A DNA stretch of 64,000 nt, taken from assembly GCA_021432605.1 (NCBI GenBank), contig MU271149.1, positions 496,001-560,000 on the forward strand, written 5' to 3'. Position 1 is the first letter of the stretch. Each line of letters starts with the position of its first letter. Positions 1 through 12,600 of this stretch are shown piece by piece. The translations under genes and the position numbers were made by a program. The notes beneath the pieces are model-generated. The model was not told the origin of the DNA and did no database searches. It saw only the letters and a list, made by a program, of their open reading frames with translations. Source of the stretch: Coniochaeta sp. PMI_546. Taxonomy: Eukaryota; Ascomycota; Sordariomycetes; Coniochaetales; Coniochaetaceae.

Positions 1-2932
1 CTTCGTAAGTTTCCGTTGGCCGTGATCAGTGAATGATTGATGTTCGGCTCTTCGTAGCATTTGAATGTATCTTCCCGGCGGCCGACTCCTCTTGAAGCCC
101 ACTTGGTCAGACGCATTGCAGATGCAAATGCAGGTCCTAGAAGAAGTGGTTAAGCGCGCCGCTGACTGGGTTACACTGTGGTGGGCTAGGATATATCGCA
201 GTATGAGGCGTGTGTCGTGTAAACGGCAACCAGGGGGCCAAGAACTGGGGTTCGTGGTGAATCGCGTACTACGTGCATACTACATAGTACAGTAGCGGCA
301 TAGTAGTGCAGAAAAAACGAGCGACGAACCTGGATACTGGCCGCGCCAGTGTCATCTGCCACGTCGAGGCTGGTACAACACATGTACAGAAGTGTAGTAA
401 GAGGGTCGCCAGATCAGGGTTCGCCAATATGGGAATATGACAGTGAGACTGCTGCTGGCATTACTCTGTAGATGTACTGAGCACAACGCTGATTACTGTG
501 TAGTGGTGTGGCAGTACGTAATAGAACGCGAGGACCTTTGAACAGACACCTAACCTCGTTCGGGAGAGCGACCTCTACGCTAACAAGTGGATCAGCGCAG
601 CTTTAGGTAGGGTGGATTGGTCTTCTCAAACTCGCGTCTGCAGCGGAGCACGCACAGGTGAACCCCGTTGAGGCTTAAAGGGTCATTCAGCCCACAAGTT
701 GGCGTGGACCATCGATGTATATCACAGTACGTACTGCTCAATAGTCTCGTGTGGTTAATTGTCAGACACAATGTCAGGCGGGCGACAACAAGTGGAGAAT
801 GGCGCCGTGTCTGTGATCAAGAGCTCGCACTTGAATGATGGGAAGGTGTCTGCTCTGGTGAAGGCTGCATCATGTGGTAGATGGAGCTGACCTTGGTAGT
901 CTGACTGTCTGTGAGGTATCTTCAAGGTCTGGGTGGGATCTTGATTTGGAGCAGGTTTCCAAATTCCTGTTGTGTAGTGTTGTTTTGCTTGGAGGTGGAG
1001 TTCAACAGCTGAAGTCGAGGATGCACACAACCACCTCAGTTCATGCAGAGGCGCCACCGTTGTGGACTGGCTGCCCTCGACCGGTTAATTCCAGGCTCTG
1101 CAAGTCGTTGCAACAGAACAGAAGACCTTGTTGGTTCAAGGCCCGAGTCAGACGGCTGCAAGGCGACCTTGAGGTCCTCTGGTTTCCCTTTCCTCTCTCT
1201 TCTCTTCAACCACCCCGTCGACGTTCTGTCTACCTTACCTTACTATGTTATGTTCTAGGCGTCATCAACGAGGATCTTGATCATGCAGGCAAGAACGACG
1301 GGTGGTATCGCTAGATTTAGATCGACGCTAGGCGACCATGCCGTTAGCGTTAGGGGTGGCTCTTGCTGGTGAGTCTCGTGCTTCCACAGCATGTACGTAC
1401 TTTTTGGGAAACACATGTACACGCAAGGTACCTTGCATAAGCTGGACAGTGAAATCACTTCTTGTCCGTCATATCTGAAGGAAATCGATTTGACATTTCC
1501 GTTCGATGTCAGATGCCGTATGCTCCCTTGGTATATGTCTCCATGTTCATTGTGGCATCATTGACTTGCCAAGTGACTGTATAGAGTGCGTTGCGACAGG
1601 ACCTTCGAAGCCCAGGTTCTGTGCATGTCCAGGCCCGATCTCGATGTTCAAATCGCGTCGACTCTTCCAATGGCTCACGGTGGTAATTGTAGGCAGAAAT
1701 AGCTTAGACTGGGTGAGTGTGTTCGGTATGGGTGTCCACTCCGTCTGTAGGCGAAAGAGAATCAGGACTAGACTCAGTACAAACCAATATCTGCTTTGGA
1801 TTATACCCTCCGCCCTTATGCAGGCGAGTCTTCCTTTGGGAGGTCGGCATAGACTTTTGGTTGGTTCCAGCGGCCAGACCTTGCAGGTTCAGAATTGATC
1901 CTCACAGCCTACCCAGCCAGTACCCTCCCCTCCCGAAGCAGGGGAGAAGCCGCGAATTTTTGCGGCTGTGACGATGGTATTCTGCATGCAGCTCACCACG
2001 ATCTCGAGTGGGAGACAAACGATTGGCGAGAGCTTGTCTGTGCTAGTGGTCTTGTTGTGGAAATCGTGTGTGACGTGTGACATGACCATGTGTCTCGACA
2101 GCAACCAGAACGAGATCAACAAGGTCAGAGTGTCGTCATTGGGGGGGGATTGATGATGAATTTGTCATATCTTATAGCTGTCCGTCTGTTCTACTCAGAC
2201 AAAACACGTTTGGATGCTTGACATATTTGTCGCGTGGATAGGAGTGCACCATACTTTCTCCCCTGACGCACACTTACGATTATCGCCCTCGATGACAATG
2301 TAATCTAGTCACATCAGATGGCTGCGACGCAAGGCAACCCGCTCTCACAAATCTTTAGCATTTTTTGACCGGAAATTACCTGTTATTACGTCGAATGTCC
2401 TACCAGAGTAGTAAGCTGGCGGCTCATCTATCTACACCGGAGTCCAGTCTATCTGAAGTCTTGATGCATCGCCAATTTTGGTAACCCTGCCAATAAACTA
2501 ACAGGAGAGTTTTCTGATCAACGTTCGAGAAAGCAGGCTGGCGAATTTCATATGGGTTCCTTTCCCACTTTTACCCAGTCCTCGGGACAAGGTGCCTTCC
2601 GAAACCATGTCCCAAATGCCTTTTCCTCCGGCCAGATTACCCAGTAAAGTGATAACTTTTGAGTCCTAACCATGGCCATGATTCCAAAAAGAAGCCGAAC
2701 CCACAGAGGCGGTAGGTCTGTTACCAGAGACCATACGCTGCGGCATATCGTAACAAGTTGTGGCGGCCACTTGACGAGTCCTGTTGTTCCTCGATCTGTG
2801 CCCTGATTCCTGCCAGAGGCAAGAATCGCCACTCATAGTCGTACCATAAAGGCCTTTCGTGAGTATCGTAAAATTCGTGTGATGGGGAGAAGACTGTCCC
2901 ATGGCGGAAGTCATGGACTTCGTCTACGCCCG
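1..2932. other. Intergenic region without a supported gene
   Basis: Only short, overlapping open frames are present on both strands. None has an ATG, introns and a protein-like composition together. A perfect 14-bp palindrome centred on GGTACC lies at 1423-1436. The last few hundred bases must hold the 3' untranslated region of the minus-strand glycosyltransferase that ends at 2933. I see no tRNA or repeat family here. Confidence 0.6.
1423..1436. repeat. 14-bp perfect palindrome centred on GGTACC
   Basis: GCAAGGTACCTTGC reads the same on both strands. It is one of several GGTACC-centred palindromic sites scattered between genes in this window (6914, 19224, 24400, 24431, 49316, 49401). The function is unknown; it could be a transcription-factor site or chance. 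Confidence 0.5.
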
Positions 2933-4771
2933 TCAGGTGATAATGTCCTCGGACGATATATGCATCGACAACAAGGATTTCTCAGAGAGGGCAAAGTCAC
3001 TGAGAAGAGGGATATGATCGGGTTGCGGATGAGAGAGAGTTGACCGCCGCGCCGAAGCCAGGCGCAGGAGATCCTGGCCTGGCCCAGAGGGCAACGCCAT
3101 GCTCATGCTACGCTTGGGTCGTTCTTGCAGTCGGAAATTGTTGTGCTCATCACCGTCCGCTCGGCTACCCCAGGAGGTCTACCCATTGATTATTAGCACC
3201 TAAGGTCTGTTATATCGTAAGAGTTTGTAGGAACTTACCATCTTCAGAGTGAAGAGAGCGTACAGCTTGATCAGTCCGTGAAAGTAGCCGAATGCAATGG
3301 AGACAGGGAGGAACATGACGTCGCACGGGTTCCGCACGAAGAGTCCAACTAACTTCACGACTTTGGTGAACGCGAACATGAACACGAACTGTGTCCAGAA
3401 GGCATATCTGCGATTTGTCATATCCCAGTCACCAGTCGCCCACCAGCACGATGCCAGCAGGAGCGGATCGGTAACAAACGCTAGCGAGGTGAACGTCGCG
3501 ATATGGAGAGCATATGTGCACCATGGCTGCTGGCTGCGTGAAGAATTGTGTCAGTTAATACGTTCACTCAAAGAGCACGAGACGTGCCGCCGGTGGCCAC
3601 TCGAGGCAGGCATCGAAACCTTTGCCAAGAAGGTGGCTGAACGGGAAAGGAGGGAAGGATGTACAGGGGTGCTAGGGTGCTAGGGTAGGGATCGGTTTGC
3701 ACCGGATAAACTCACGTCAGCACGTAACGCTCGCGAGCCAAACTTGTCCAGTTACTCCGCCAGTTGCTCCTTGCCCAGCGGGAGCATTGAAACAGGAACT
3801 TGGTCCCGTTTTCCAGAGTGGTTTCGATCTCACATTCGCGCTCGTACTGGATCCATGTCTTCCACTGGTGGCTGACTAGCCAGCGAGTCACGAAATTGTC
3901 GTCGTCCGCATTCAAAATGTAATTGCCCCAGCGCTCGGTTTGGAATCCCTCCAAGAAATCATGGCTCTTTAAAATCTCTGATCTGTAGGCCCCGGTGCGA
4001 CCAGACATGCAAGAGGTACCACCGTCGAGGTTGTGAGTAGCTGTAATCTCGAAGTTGCGACGCTGAATGTACGCCGCTCCCAGCCAGTTGAAGATCCGTG
4101 TTGAGAGAGGCCCTGTAAAGACACGCTTGACTCGTTGGCGTGTGCCCACGCCTCCAATTCCCGGTTCCTCAAACGGGGCCAGAAGCCAGGGCATCAGAGT
4201 CGACGGCCACTCCACGTCATCGTCTGCCATGACAGTGATGGAGGTCTGCACATGGTCATCCTTGAGCGCCTCACACACTTGCAGGCGCTTGTTGGCCTTG
4301 TCGACCTGTAGAACCTCGATATCTGGTTGGTGGCAGCCCGGGGCTCTGAGGGTTTCGGCAACTTGCTTGAGCGCCTCGAACTTGTTCCAAGTAGTTACCA
4401 AAATCAGTTTTGCTGGTTTGCAGGCCAAAATGCTCTGCAGAGATGGTCGGAGCTCCTCGAATGCATTATGAATGGTTGGAATGATGACGGTTACATCCTC
4501 TGATGTGTATGTAGGCTTCTCCGGAATAGGCTTCGACTTGTATGTCCAGTGACTAACACAGTGTACAATCAAACGCAAGTATCTATGGATCCTGAAGCAG
4601 TGTCAGCAGAGATTTGGCAGAGCAAGGGGTGGATCAAGCTGAGAAGTCAGGGCCGGGGAACATGAGAGCATACCATAGAATGCAGAAGAGGTATGCCCAG
4701 AAGGTCGTTGATGTGAGGAAGTCCGGTGTCGAAATACCCAATCCAGGGATGTTGACCATAGCGATGGTCAT
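2933..4771 (-). CDS. Family 2 glycosyltransferase (Cps1 / fungal GT2 type), four exons
   Basis: Coding exons on the minus strand are 4771-4674, 4591-3716, 3533-3239 and 3178-2933, giving 504 residues. All junctions keep frame and have GT/AG ends with CTGAC or CTAAT branch points. The GT-A motifs are visible: VIIPT near residue 68, the acidic ADDD at 155-158, SGRTGAYR near 229-236, ADDD at 261-264 and the QCSRW (QxxRW) motif at 301-305. Hydrophobic segments at the N-terminus and after residue 330 suggest a plasma-membrane processive synthase using a UDP-sugar. Related fungal GT2 proteins (Zymoseptoria tritici, Fusarium graminearum) are needed for hyphal growth on surfaces; Cps1 is a distant hyaluronan-synthase relative. 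The product here is not known. The start at 4771 is chosen because a stop lies just upstream in frame; an extra 5' exon cannot be excluded. Confidence 0.88.
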
Positions 4772-6913
4772 GATGGTTTGCGATCAAGTTCCACAGGTGT
4801 TCCACGAATATGGAAGCGAGGAACAACGACGTGTAGGAGTGAGAAGGGTGTTCCGGCCAGGCCTGGTCGGAGAGGCCGCAGAGAAGTTGTTACGGCTAGA
4901 CGAAGCCGGCAAAATGCAGAAGACAAGAAGATGGTCGAGGGCAAGGCAAGAAAGGCCCTCAATTTTTAACATTAATGACAAGATATCGTGTCAGAGATTT
5001 TATCGTATGCTTCTCCGAAGATATTCTTGTCAGTGGTCGTTCCTGCCTCGTCTGGTCTGGAATCTGCTCCGGTTATTGGGGTTATAACCAAAGAGGTTAC
5101 AAAAATTTTCCAAAATTCAATGGACCGGGTGAATCTCTTCCTCGTCGGGAGGTGAATGCCAAATGTATATTGTATATACGCAGACTAAGGTAGAGGACTC
5201 GTGAAGCCCGGATCCGGCGATCGGTGGAGGTGAAGTATCACCCGTTGTGGCTCGCTGTCTGTTGAGCTTGGCACATTTGCGTTTCCAGCCAGAGGAACAA
5301 GATGTTGCGAGGCAGCAAGAAAGCAAGCCTGTACACGCAATACCGCCCACAGTACCAGCAAAGAGAAGAGGTGCCGTGGAGGGGTGGTCGCCGGAAAGAC
5401 ACGTAAGGTGGACGACAAGTGAGGTCGGAGATATTAGGATGGAGGCAACTTGGCTTGATAAGCCTCGTGGGAAGCGGTTCATACACGAAGGACACAAACA
5501 CGAGAAACAAGGTCAACAAAGCAAGGCCATTGTCAAGCACAATTGGCCCGTCTGCAAGAACAATGACAAGAAAAGCAAAACGACAGTGAAGGTTGGTGTT
5601 TTGCGGGAAGAGTTTGGGGCGAAGGCTCGCAGGATATATATAAGAGAGCGTTGTAATACTAACCCACACGGTTCGAGATGGCAAACTGCCACCGAGCCTG
5701 CCATTGGAGACATGGGGAGCCGGACAATATAGGATAAGGTAGTAGTATGCAATGAGACGCTTGCGGTTAGGAGATGGAGTGGCTTAAGAGACCCTACCTT
5801 AAGTACCGCAGAGGTGTCTGTGAAGTCTCACTTGGGACAGAAACAGCAAGAGCAACCGCACAGAAAAGGTGATGGAGAGGAGTGGACAATAAAAGACGAG
5901 AGAGAGGTGTGTAGACATACATGCATAGCCGCGGCTACTAGCGCAGCCTTGGCGCTACGGTACATTACTTGATGAGTAGAGCAGCGTTCATGGTAGGTAC
6001 AGATTTAGTACAGAGCAGGTGTGGTAATCTTAAAGTATCCAATCTCGACGTACATGAGGTGGAAGCGGAAGACGAGCGGGATGGATTTAACAGACCTCCA
6101 CCCACAGTCGCTGCTAGCTACTATACACGGTGCTGCGTGACGATCAAGGCCATGTTGACGCAATAGAGCTGAGATGAGAGTTCTAGATGGCAGTACGTCT
6201 TATTTGTTGACGTGAAAAACAGAGAGACGAGAGAGAGAGACGAGAGACCTAGATTGTTTGTAGTACATTTGACATGTGTTGGACTGAGAGAATGGCAAGG
6301 GCCGGTTCTCCAATTGAGGGGGGTTGTGGGGGGGAGGGGAAGAGGGGGGGTGAGCTTAGACGAATTTCACACACCAACTCCAGCCAAGCATCAGAGTGGG
6401 GCGTGTAGAGGCGCCTGCATCTCGGAGGGGCGTGCAGGTGGAGCGCTATCGAAAAATGCGGCCAATTCTCAGATTCAACCTCCACTGTCACCAACAGCAA
6501 AAAGTGACAAAGTTGAAGTTGTATTCTACAATGAGGTTGGGACAGGTAGTATCGCTTTCTAGACGTAGCACTTCAGGGTTTTATTTCGCCGGCAAAAAGG
6601 CGACTGGCTTGCAACATGAAAGCTCATGGACACACCTTTTCTCCCGCCATTTGGATGACGCCTACCATTTCTTCTGCAGTCGGGACAACCTGCAACATCA
6701 TAGGCCCCAGGGACCAGTCTTACTAGGATGGGAACTTCAGAGTTCCGTAAAGAGTCAAATAACGGCGTAGAGCTGCCGATTCCCAACAAATACGGCAGGT
6801 GTCAAGTACGGGTCTTCCTTCCATGTACCTTTATTTTCAAAGGAAGCTCGAGCTCTGACTTCTCCCTCTTTAGACGCGCTTGTTTGATCTCTTGGTTCTT
6901 CAAGGTGAGGTAA

Positions 6914-6919
6914 GGTACC
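6914..6919. repeat. GGTACC site within a longer near-palindrome
   Basis: The site sits in TAAGGTACCTTAGG, almost a perfect palindrome, inside the gene-free block. It is of the same type as the element at 1423-1436. Confidence 0.4.
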
Positions 6920-6999
6920 TTAGGTTGTCTTCACTTTCCACTCACTTCAGGGTAGGGTACTCGACCCTGTTTCCCGCTTCTACCCCATGACAGTGAGGG

Positions 7000-9900
7000 T
7001 CGTTTCTAATTCCAAGGTTACTGCAACTATGGCCATCATAGCAAGGCAAAAGCCTGGCGATTCACTTTCGAAGTGGCCAGGTTGACATCAAATCGCTCGA
7101 TATCCTCGAATGTGTCTCCGCCGTCCCGCAGATCGCAGCTCGCCATATGCGGAGTGTACGGCTCAGCAGCATGGGGCAGTGAACTGCGATCCACACGACC
7201 CTGGACGGCCTAGCAGGCCTAGGTCGCTTCTCCAACAACTGTCCAACTCCCTGCCCCCTGTTCCTCATATGGATCTGCTAAACGGCCACAATAACCTTGA
7301 CTCCATTGAGGTGACTCGACGACGCATTTACGCAAAGCGGCACTTGACTGAACCTACGATGATTACAGCCTGATCCAAATCATCCATACGCCTTCTACGG
7401 TCGGCATGGCTGATCTGTGTAGACATGTCGTTTGTTGTTTGTCTCTCGGGGTGGCAATCGAGATACAGTACGACAGGGCAAGATCGATCCTCTCCCGATG
7501 CTCCACTTGAAGCTGTAACGGCTTGCTCATGCTGTTCTTGCTCAACCGTTGGGCAGGCCTAGCGGGTGCGTGCGAGGTCGACAGGAGGGGTTAAACTTCT
7601 CATCTTTTGTGGCCGAGCGCAACTTCGATCAGCCCATCGTGTATTGTTGGTGGATCCAGGCCCTCAACAACGAAAGTCGTGCCATTGGCATGAGGCAAGC
7701 ATGGCAAGGCGGCAAGCATAATCACTCGTCATAAGCGCAGCTGGGCCGACCTTCATTGTCGATTGTGAACCAGCCCACCCTGTCGATGATTTGCCTATAT
7801 GCACACGACCAAACCCATTCGCTACGAGCACTGGTCGCCGCGCCTATCAAGCGGCAAGCGGAAGACAAATCACACAGCACGCAACCTTCAAGAATCTTGC
7901 CGTCAGGTGTGGGGAAGTCACTGCCGAGTCTATTCACTGCTTCCTCCAGCTTCGATCATGCCTTTGGTGACATGTTGCGAGGAGCAATTCTCCGAATATG
8001 ATGACAATTAAGTCTCGAACGGCAGCATATCTCGAAATCATCCGCCTCGATAAGCCAAATACTGGTAGAGACGTGCTGTCCAGGGCCACAGGGCAGTGTG
8101 ACTGTTAGCTGTAAAGCAGAGCACTTCGGGTCACATACCGGAATGGATTCTGGATGTTGGACCATCATCGCGTGGGTTCGCCCGCGACATAAACGGTCTT
8201 CAACTTCCGCACGTCCCACCACCCTTGTTTGAGCCAGACTTGGTCCTTGTGAAGGGGAGCATTGCATTGGCCATGCAAGGTACACGTCTTTCATCACCTC
8301 TCATGACAAACTCGGTCAAGACGCATGGGAATTAGACGATATTTCGGTAAAGCCGTTGCCAAAATCGCCCTCTGTGCTACCGCTTTGATCAAAGTGATTT
8401 GCATCGCGCGCTGATCGACCTGCCGTATTTCGACCAGAGCGCCGACAAGGTTCAGGTTCCATGCCATGCTTGTCATTACTGGGGGCCGACATCCTTGCTC
8501 GATAACGGCCGCGGAGGAGCGAGACGGGCCTTTCGGGCTGGGCACGTCGCAATCGTACGCAATCGTGCCCCTCAACGGAGGCAACTGCGGAGATGGCTCG
8601 GCTCTAGCCCGTCTATCGTCCTCGCTCTGTAAGAGAAGGACCGGCCTCGTAGTTGGCGCGCGCCATGTACCGCAGCTCGAGTTATAAACACGCACAACCA
8701 GCAGCCGCACCTCCGAAACCCACAGATAATAATAATAATAGCTTTCGATACAGTACAACATATATCGGCTGTCATGGCAGAGCATGTTTTCCTTGAACGG
8801 AAAGATATGCTTTCCTTATTGCATAGCACAACAAATCACAGCAGCTCTATGACCGGGTGGGCCACGCGACAGTCTCCCAGCCCAGATGAATCAGAGCGAG
8901 ACTGGCGCACAATTCGTGCTTCCGCTGCATTCACTCAGATGTGGGAACGTTCTGTGTCTCCTCTCGACTAGTGGATACCTCTCCAGCTCGCTGCAGGTCC
9001 CTGAAGACAAGCAGCGCCTTCTGTTGAAGCAATATCATCAGTGAGGGCGTTTTGGCTGTCCCACCCTATGCCTTCCATCAACGCATAGAATTCCAAGCTG
9101 TGCCCATAGATCCACAGGCTTGCCTCACCAGAGTCGGCAACTTCAGTTCGTCGTTGCCAGTCGTACGATCTCCCGGCTTGAAGTCAAGGTCTCGTCTATT
9201 CCCTTGAATACTGCTTGGATACTAGCTTCTATGCTGTAATGTCATCGCACTGGCCCTAACTCGTCTATTAATAAACGCCAAGATTTTGTTGCGGTTCTCG
9301 AAAGATCAGGACGTGGTGTCCACAACGACCCTCGAAGGCACACGATCTGCAGCGATCGGGTGGGAGATGCCGCTCACTGTCTGCATCTCAAACGGCCCGG
9401 ACCCATGCTGACGGGGAAGATGTAGCATATTTCCTCCACCGAGCTCGAGCCATCTGGTCGTCCAGTGCGCACAAGGTTCGGGGGTATAGCAAAACGTCCG
9501 GACACATTACGGCAGACCTGCGTCAACACGCCGAAAAGCGGTTCGAGGAAGGAAATTGGACCCTTGTTAATCCGCGGCAATTTCCGTGCAAGCAAAAGTT
9601 CTTCCGGAATTACTCGACACGGCTGTCTGTTCGCCGATGAGTCGCAATCGTGTCTGAAAGCGAAGAGCAGTGACATGACTGGACACCTGATCGAAGTTCT
9701 GACCAGAAGCCCATAACCACGTTGTCAAGTTATCAAGCTCACTATAACACCGGCAAGTGAGCACTTGCCAGTGAGTTTGAGAAGGCTCTATCACGACATC
9801 CTTAGTCCAGTGCTTGCTGTTCGAACCTTCGACGAGCGGTAGCGAATCTTCGTCTTCCACGGCAAGGATTACTGGTATGAACCAGTGTCTTCGTTGTGAA

Positions 9901-12600
9901 GAACGACAGCACCGTCATCTGTCTCCCAGCTCCCAGACTGAGAGAGAGACCTTCAATCAGTTGCAACCTTGCCATGTTGGCGTGCATTAAGCTAGTGCAG
10001 GTCGACGACAGCGAGTAGACTCACTCACACCAGTGGATAATGCAGCTGTTGACGTTCGCTACGGCTCAAGCTGCACCCAAGCAATCAAACCCTCATCAGC
10101 CTCTTTGCGCGAGCGTAATGTCGCATGCTACTACGTTATTATGGAACCAACCACAATACAAAGTTCATGGTTGATGGAGCCCGAGGCGGGAAGACATGCG
10201 CCGGGGAAGCAGGAGGACAGTTCCGGCAGCAGTCGATCTGGATGATGCGTACCGGTATTACCCAGTGCCATGATTTTACCCTACGGCAAGATGTCAGTGC
10301 GCTGTGTGGGCATAGTGTCCCTACCACTCTTAAGGTCGGCTCAGTACATCTTAAGCCCTGCCCTCGCTTTGCCGCACAGGACGATACGTAAGGATCTTGC
10401 AGGGTGGGCAACTAACCACAGAGACCAAGCACGTCGAATGCGTGAGCGACCGGTGAGCAACAGAATTTTCATGTTCCGATTTCGCTACGGCAGTCTTGTG
10501 CATATGCTCGAGAGCTTTGATTCGCATTGGTGCTGCTGTTGTGAGTTGTTGAACCTGCCTCTTCAATGCAGTCATCGCAGGGAACAGGGTTGTGGGCTTC
10601 CTCTCGGCTTATAACATGACGAAAGCGTAGACCCAAGAATGAACGACCGACCGGTCTCCTTTTCGAGATACCGCATCTTCCTGGGCGCCCTCTCGACTCA
10701 CTTTGCTCTCCCTCTTTCTCTTGTTTCTGCTCACCTCTGTGAGCTTGTGCATGCTGGAAGACAGACTTGGTCCACCGGACATGATTTCACTCCTACTTAT
10801 TCCTCCCTGTTGCACAGATACCAGGTCGTTAGCTGTTTGGGCCATCACGGCGCCAGGCGGTCAAGGTATCACAATTTCAATACTTTGTCCCCCTCAGAAC
10901 CATTGCCGTCCCGCTGACCTCACCGACTTTTGGCGTCTCAGTTGGAGGCAAGAATTGTGCGGGATGGGACTCGACTGTATCTCCCTGCAGGAAGACCTGT
11001 TCTCGCTCTACAAGCTGTAGGAACAGAGGAAACCGGCATCACACGCCCGAACAACATGTCTTCTTGGCCAGATCGAACGTCCCAGTTTCTGACCGAATAG
11101 TACCGTTGAGATAGCTGATTGCGGGCCGCTCTCTCCCTCTCTTGCCCACGGCGACCCAATCCCAGGTCTTCAGACATCAGCTTACCATGGTGGCGAGTGC
11201 CGCTCTTCACAGTGGTCCGCTCTGATATGGTTGGCAGACAACCTCCATCGAATCATGGCGCGATCGTGGCACTGATCTTCCACAAAGCGGATTCCTTATT
11301 GCCTGGCGGTGGTCGGTTTCCACTCACTGGGCAGACTCAGTGGCCAAATGGACGTCATGTGTCAAGAGGAGGTGCAGATTCCCTGTGGATCATCAGGTCA
11401 CCTCCCTTGGCCGGCCCAGCCGCCGGAAAAGACAAAAGAGATGGATCTCAGCCGTCCGCAAGTGCGGAGAGCAACGCTCGACTTCCCTTGATCCAGTTTC
11501 GATCCAGCATATCGAAGGCATGGTCGGTCATTGCATGCAGCGTACTCGCCCCCAATGACCGCTGTCATGTCGTTACTTGAGCGCTGTTGGCGCCGTCCGT
11601 TCAGATCTGATCTACGGTCGCTCCCCACGTCGACATGCGGCTCTCATGGCCACTCTCGCCACTCGTTATTAGCGGTGCTCCGAAATGACCTCTTCAGGCC
11701 ACGGACAAGCATTGCCGCAGCGAAAAGACGTTCCAGACCGTTGCAGAAGGCAGATCATGTTGCTGCTGGTCTCGCGTGATCCCACTACTCCCCTCCTCAT
11801 TGGGCATCCTCACTACACAAAGGATACCAGGCCGGTACAAGGTGAGGGGGGGAATGCAAGCTGTTGAGATCAACACGCTCAGCTGATGGCTTGTCAGTCT
11901 GAATATGGACGCGCGGGGAGCTGTGTCCTTGGTGACAAGCGGCAATAGCTCCGTCATGAGCGGGTGATCGGGTTGGGCGTGGTCCGTCGCCGGCCACCGT
12001 TAGCCAGTGAGCGGACACGGGAACCAAACAGGGGTTCTGCATCAGTCACCCAGCGGACTCAATGCGTCGTTATTCGATGACCTTGCGGACCCAATCATGC
12101 CCATACGCCAAGGATGCTATTCGGCAGGAATCCTGCCACTCCTATCTCTGGCTCGCCCACAACACGATCTCAACCACCAACAGCCATGGTGCTTTGGCAT
12201 CGCGCCGAACCGTTCAGCCTGGAGCGACGATCACTTGTCAATGGAGCGCGGTTGGAGCGTCTGGGAGGATTCAACCGCACAAGAGCCTGATCACTGATAT
12301 CCTACTTCAGTTCCTAAGCGACACTTGCCACGAAGAATGGGATAACAGATCAAGGATCATTGGCCGAAGCGCCCAGAACCTGTTGCAGCATTTTCTAGAA
12401 GCGTGATAGCCGATATCAAGTCTTGCGACGCGACTAGAAATGAGTCGGGCAGAACGAACGTACTCAAGGGGGCCACAACGCTCACGCTGTAGCTTTAGAG
12501 ACGGGCTGACCATGAAGCGAGTCCCCAATAGAATATCGCCAGTCTTATGATCACTTGTCCCCCAGCTCGCTTTTCGCTTGAACAACCATCGTTCGCGTTG
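7000..12600 (-). pseudogene. Possible decayed large protein gene (weak)
   Basis: Several minus-strand fragments read like real protein. Around 9.4-9.5 kb there is WTTRWLELGGGNMLHLP followed by about 30 plausible residues. Around 9.0-9.2 kb there is SLWIYGHSLEFYALMEGI. Near 7.1 kb there is GDTFEDIERFDVNLATSK. They lie in different frames separated by stops, as expected for an old inactivated gene. I do not recognise the family with confidence. At roughly 50% GC, open stretches of 60-100 codons also arise by chance, so this is only a hypothesis; limits are approximate. Confidence 0.25.
8727..8741. repeat. Short TAA trinucleotide microsatellite
   Basis: Five consecutive ATA/TAA units in the gene-free block. 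No gene is affected. Confidence 0.7.

Noticed and set aside
5238-5684. Hydrophobic 148-codon minus-strand frame upstream of the GT2 gene
   Set aside because: It could look like an extra N-terminal exon, but the GT2 protein is already full length from 4771 and no convincing donor joins them.
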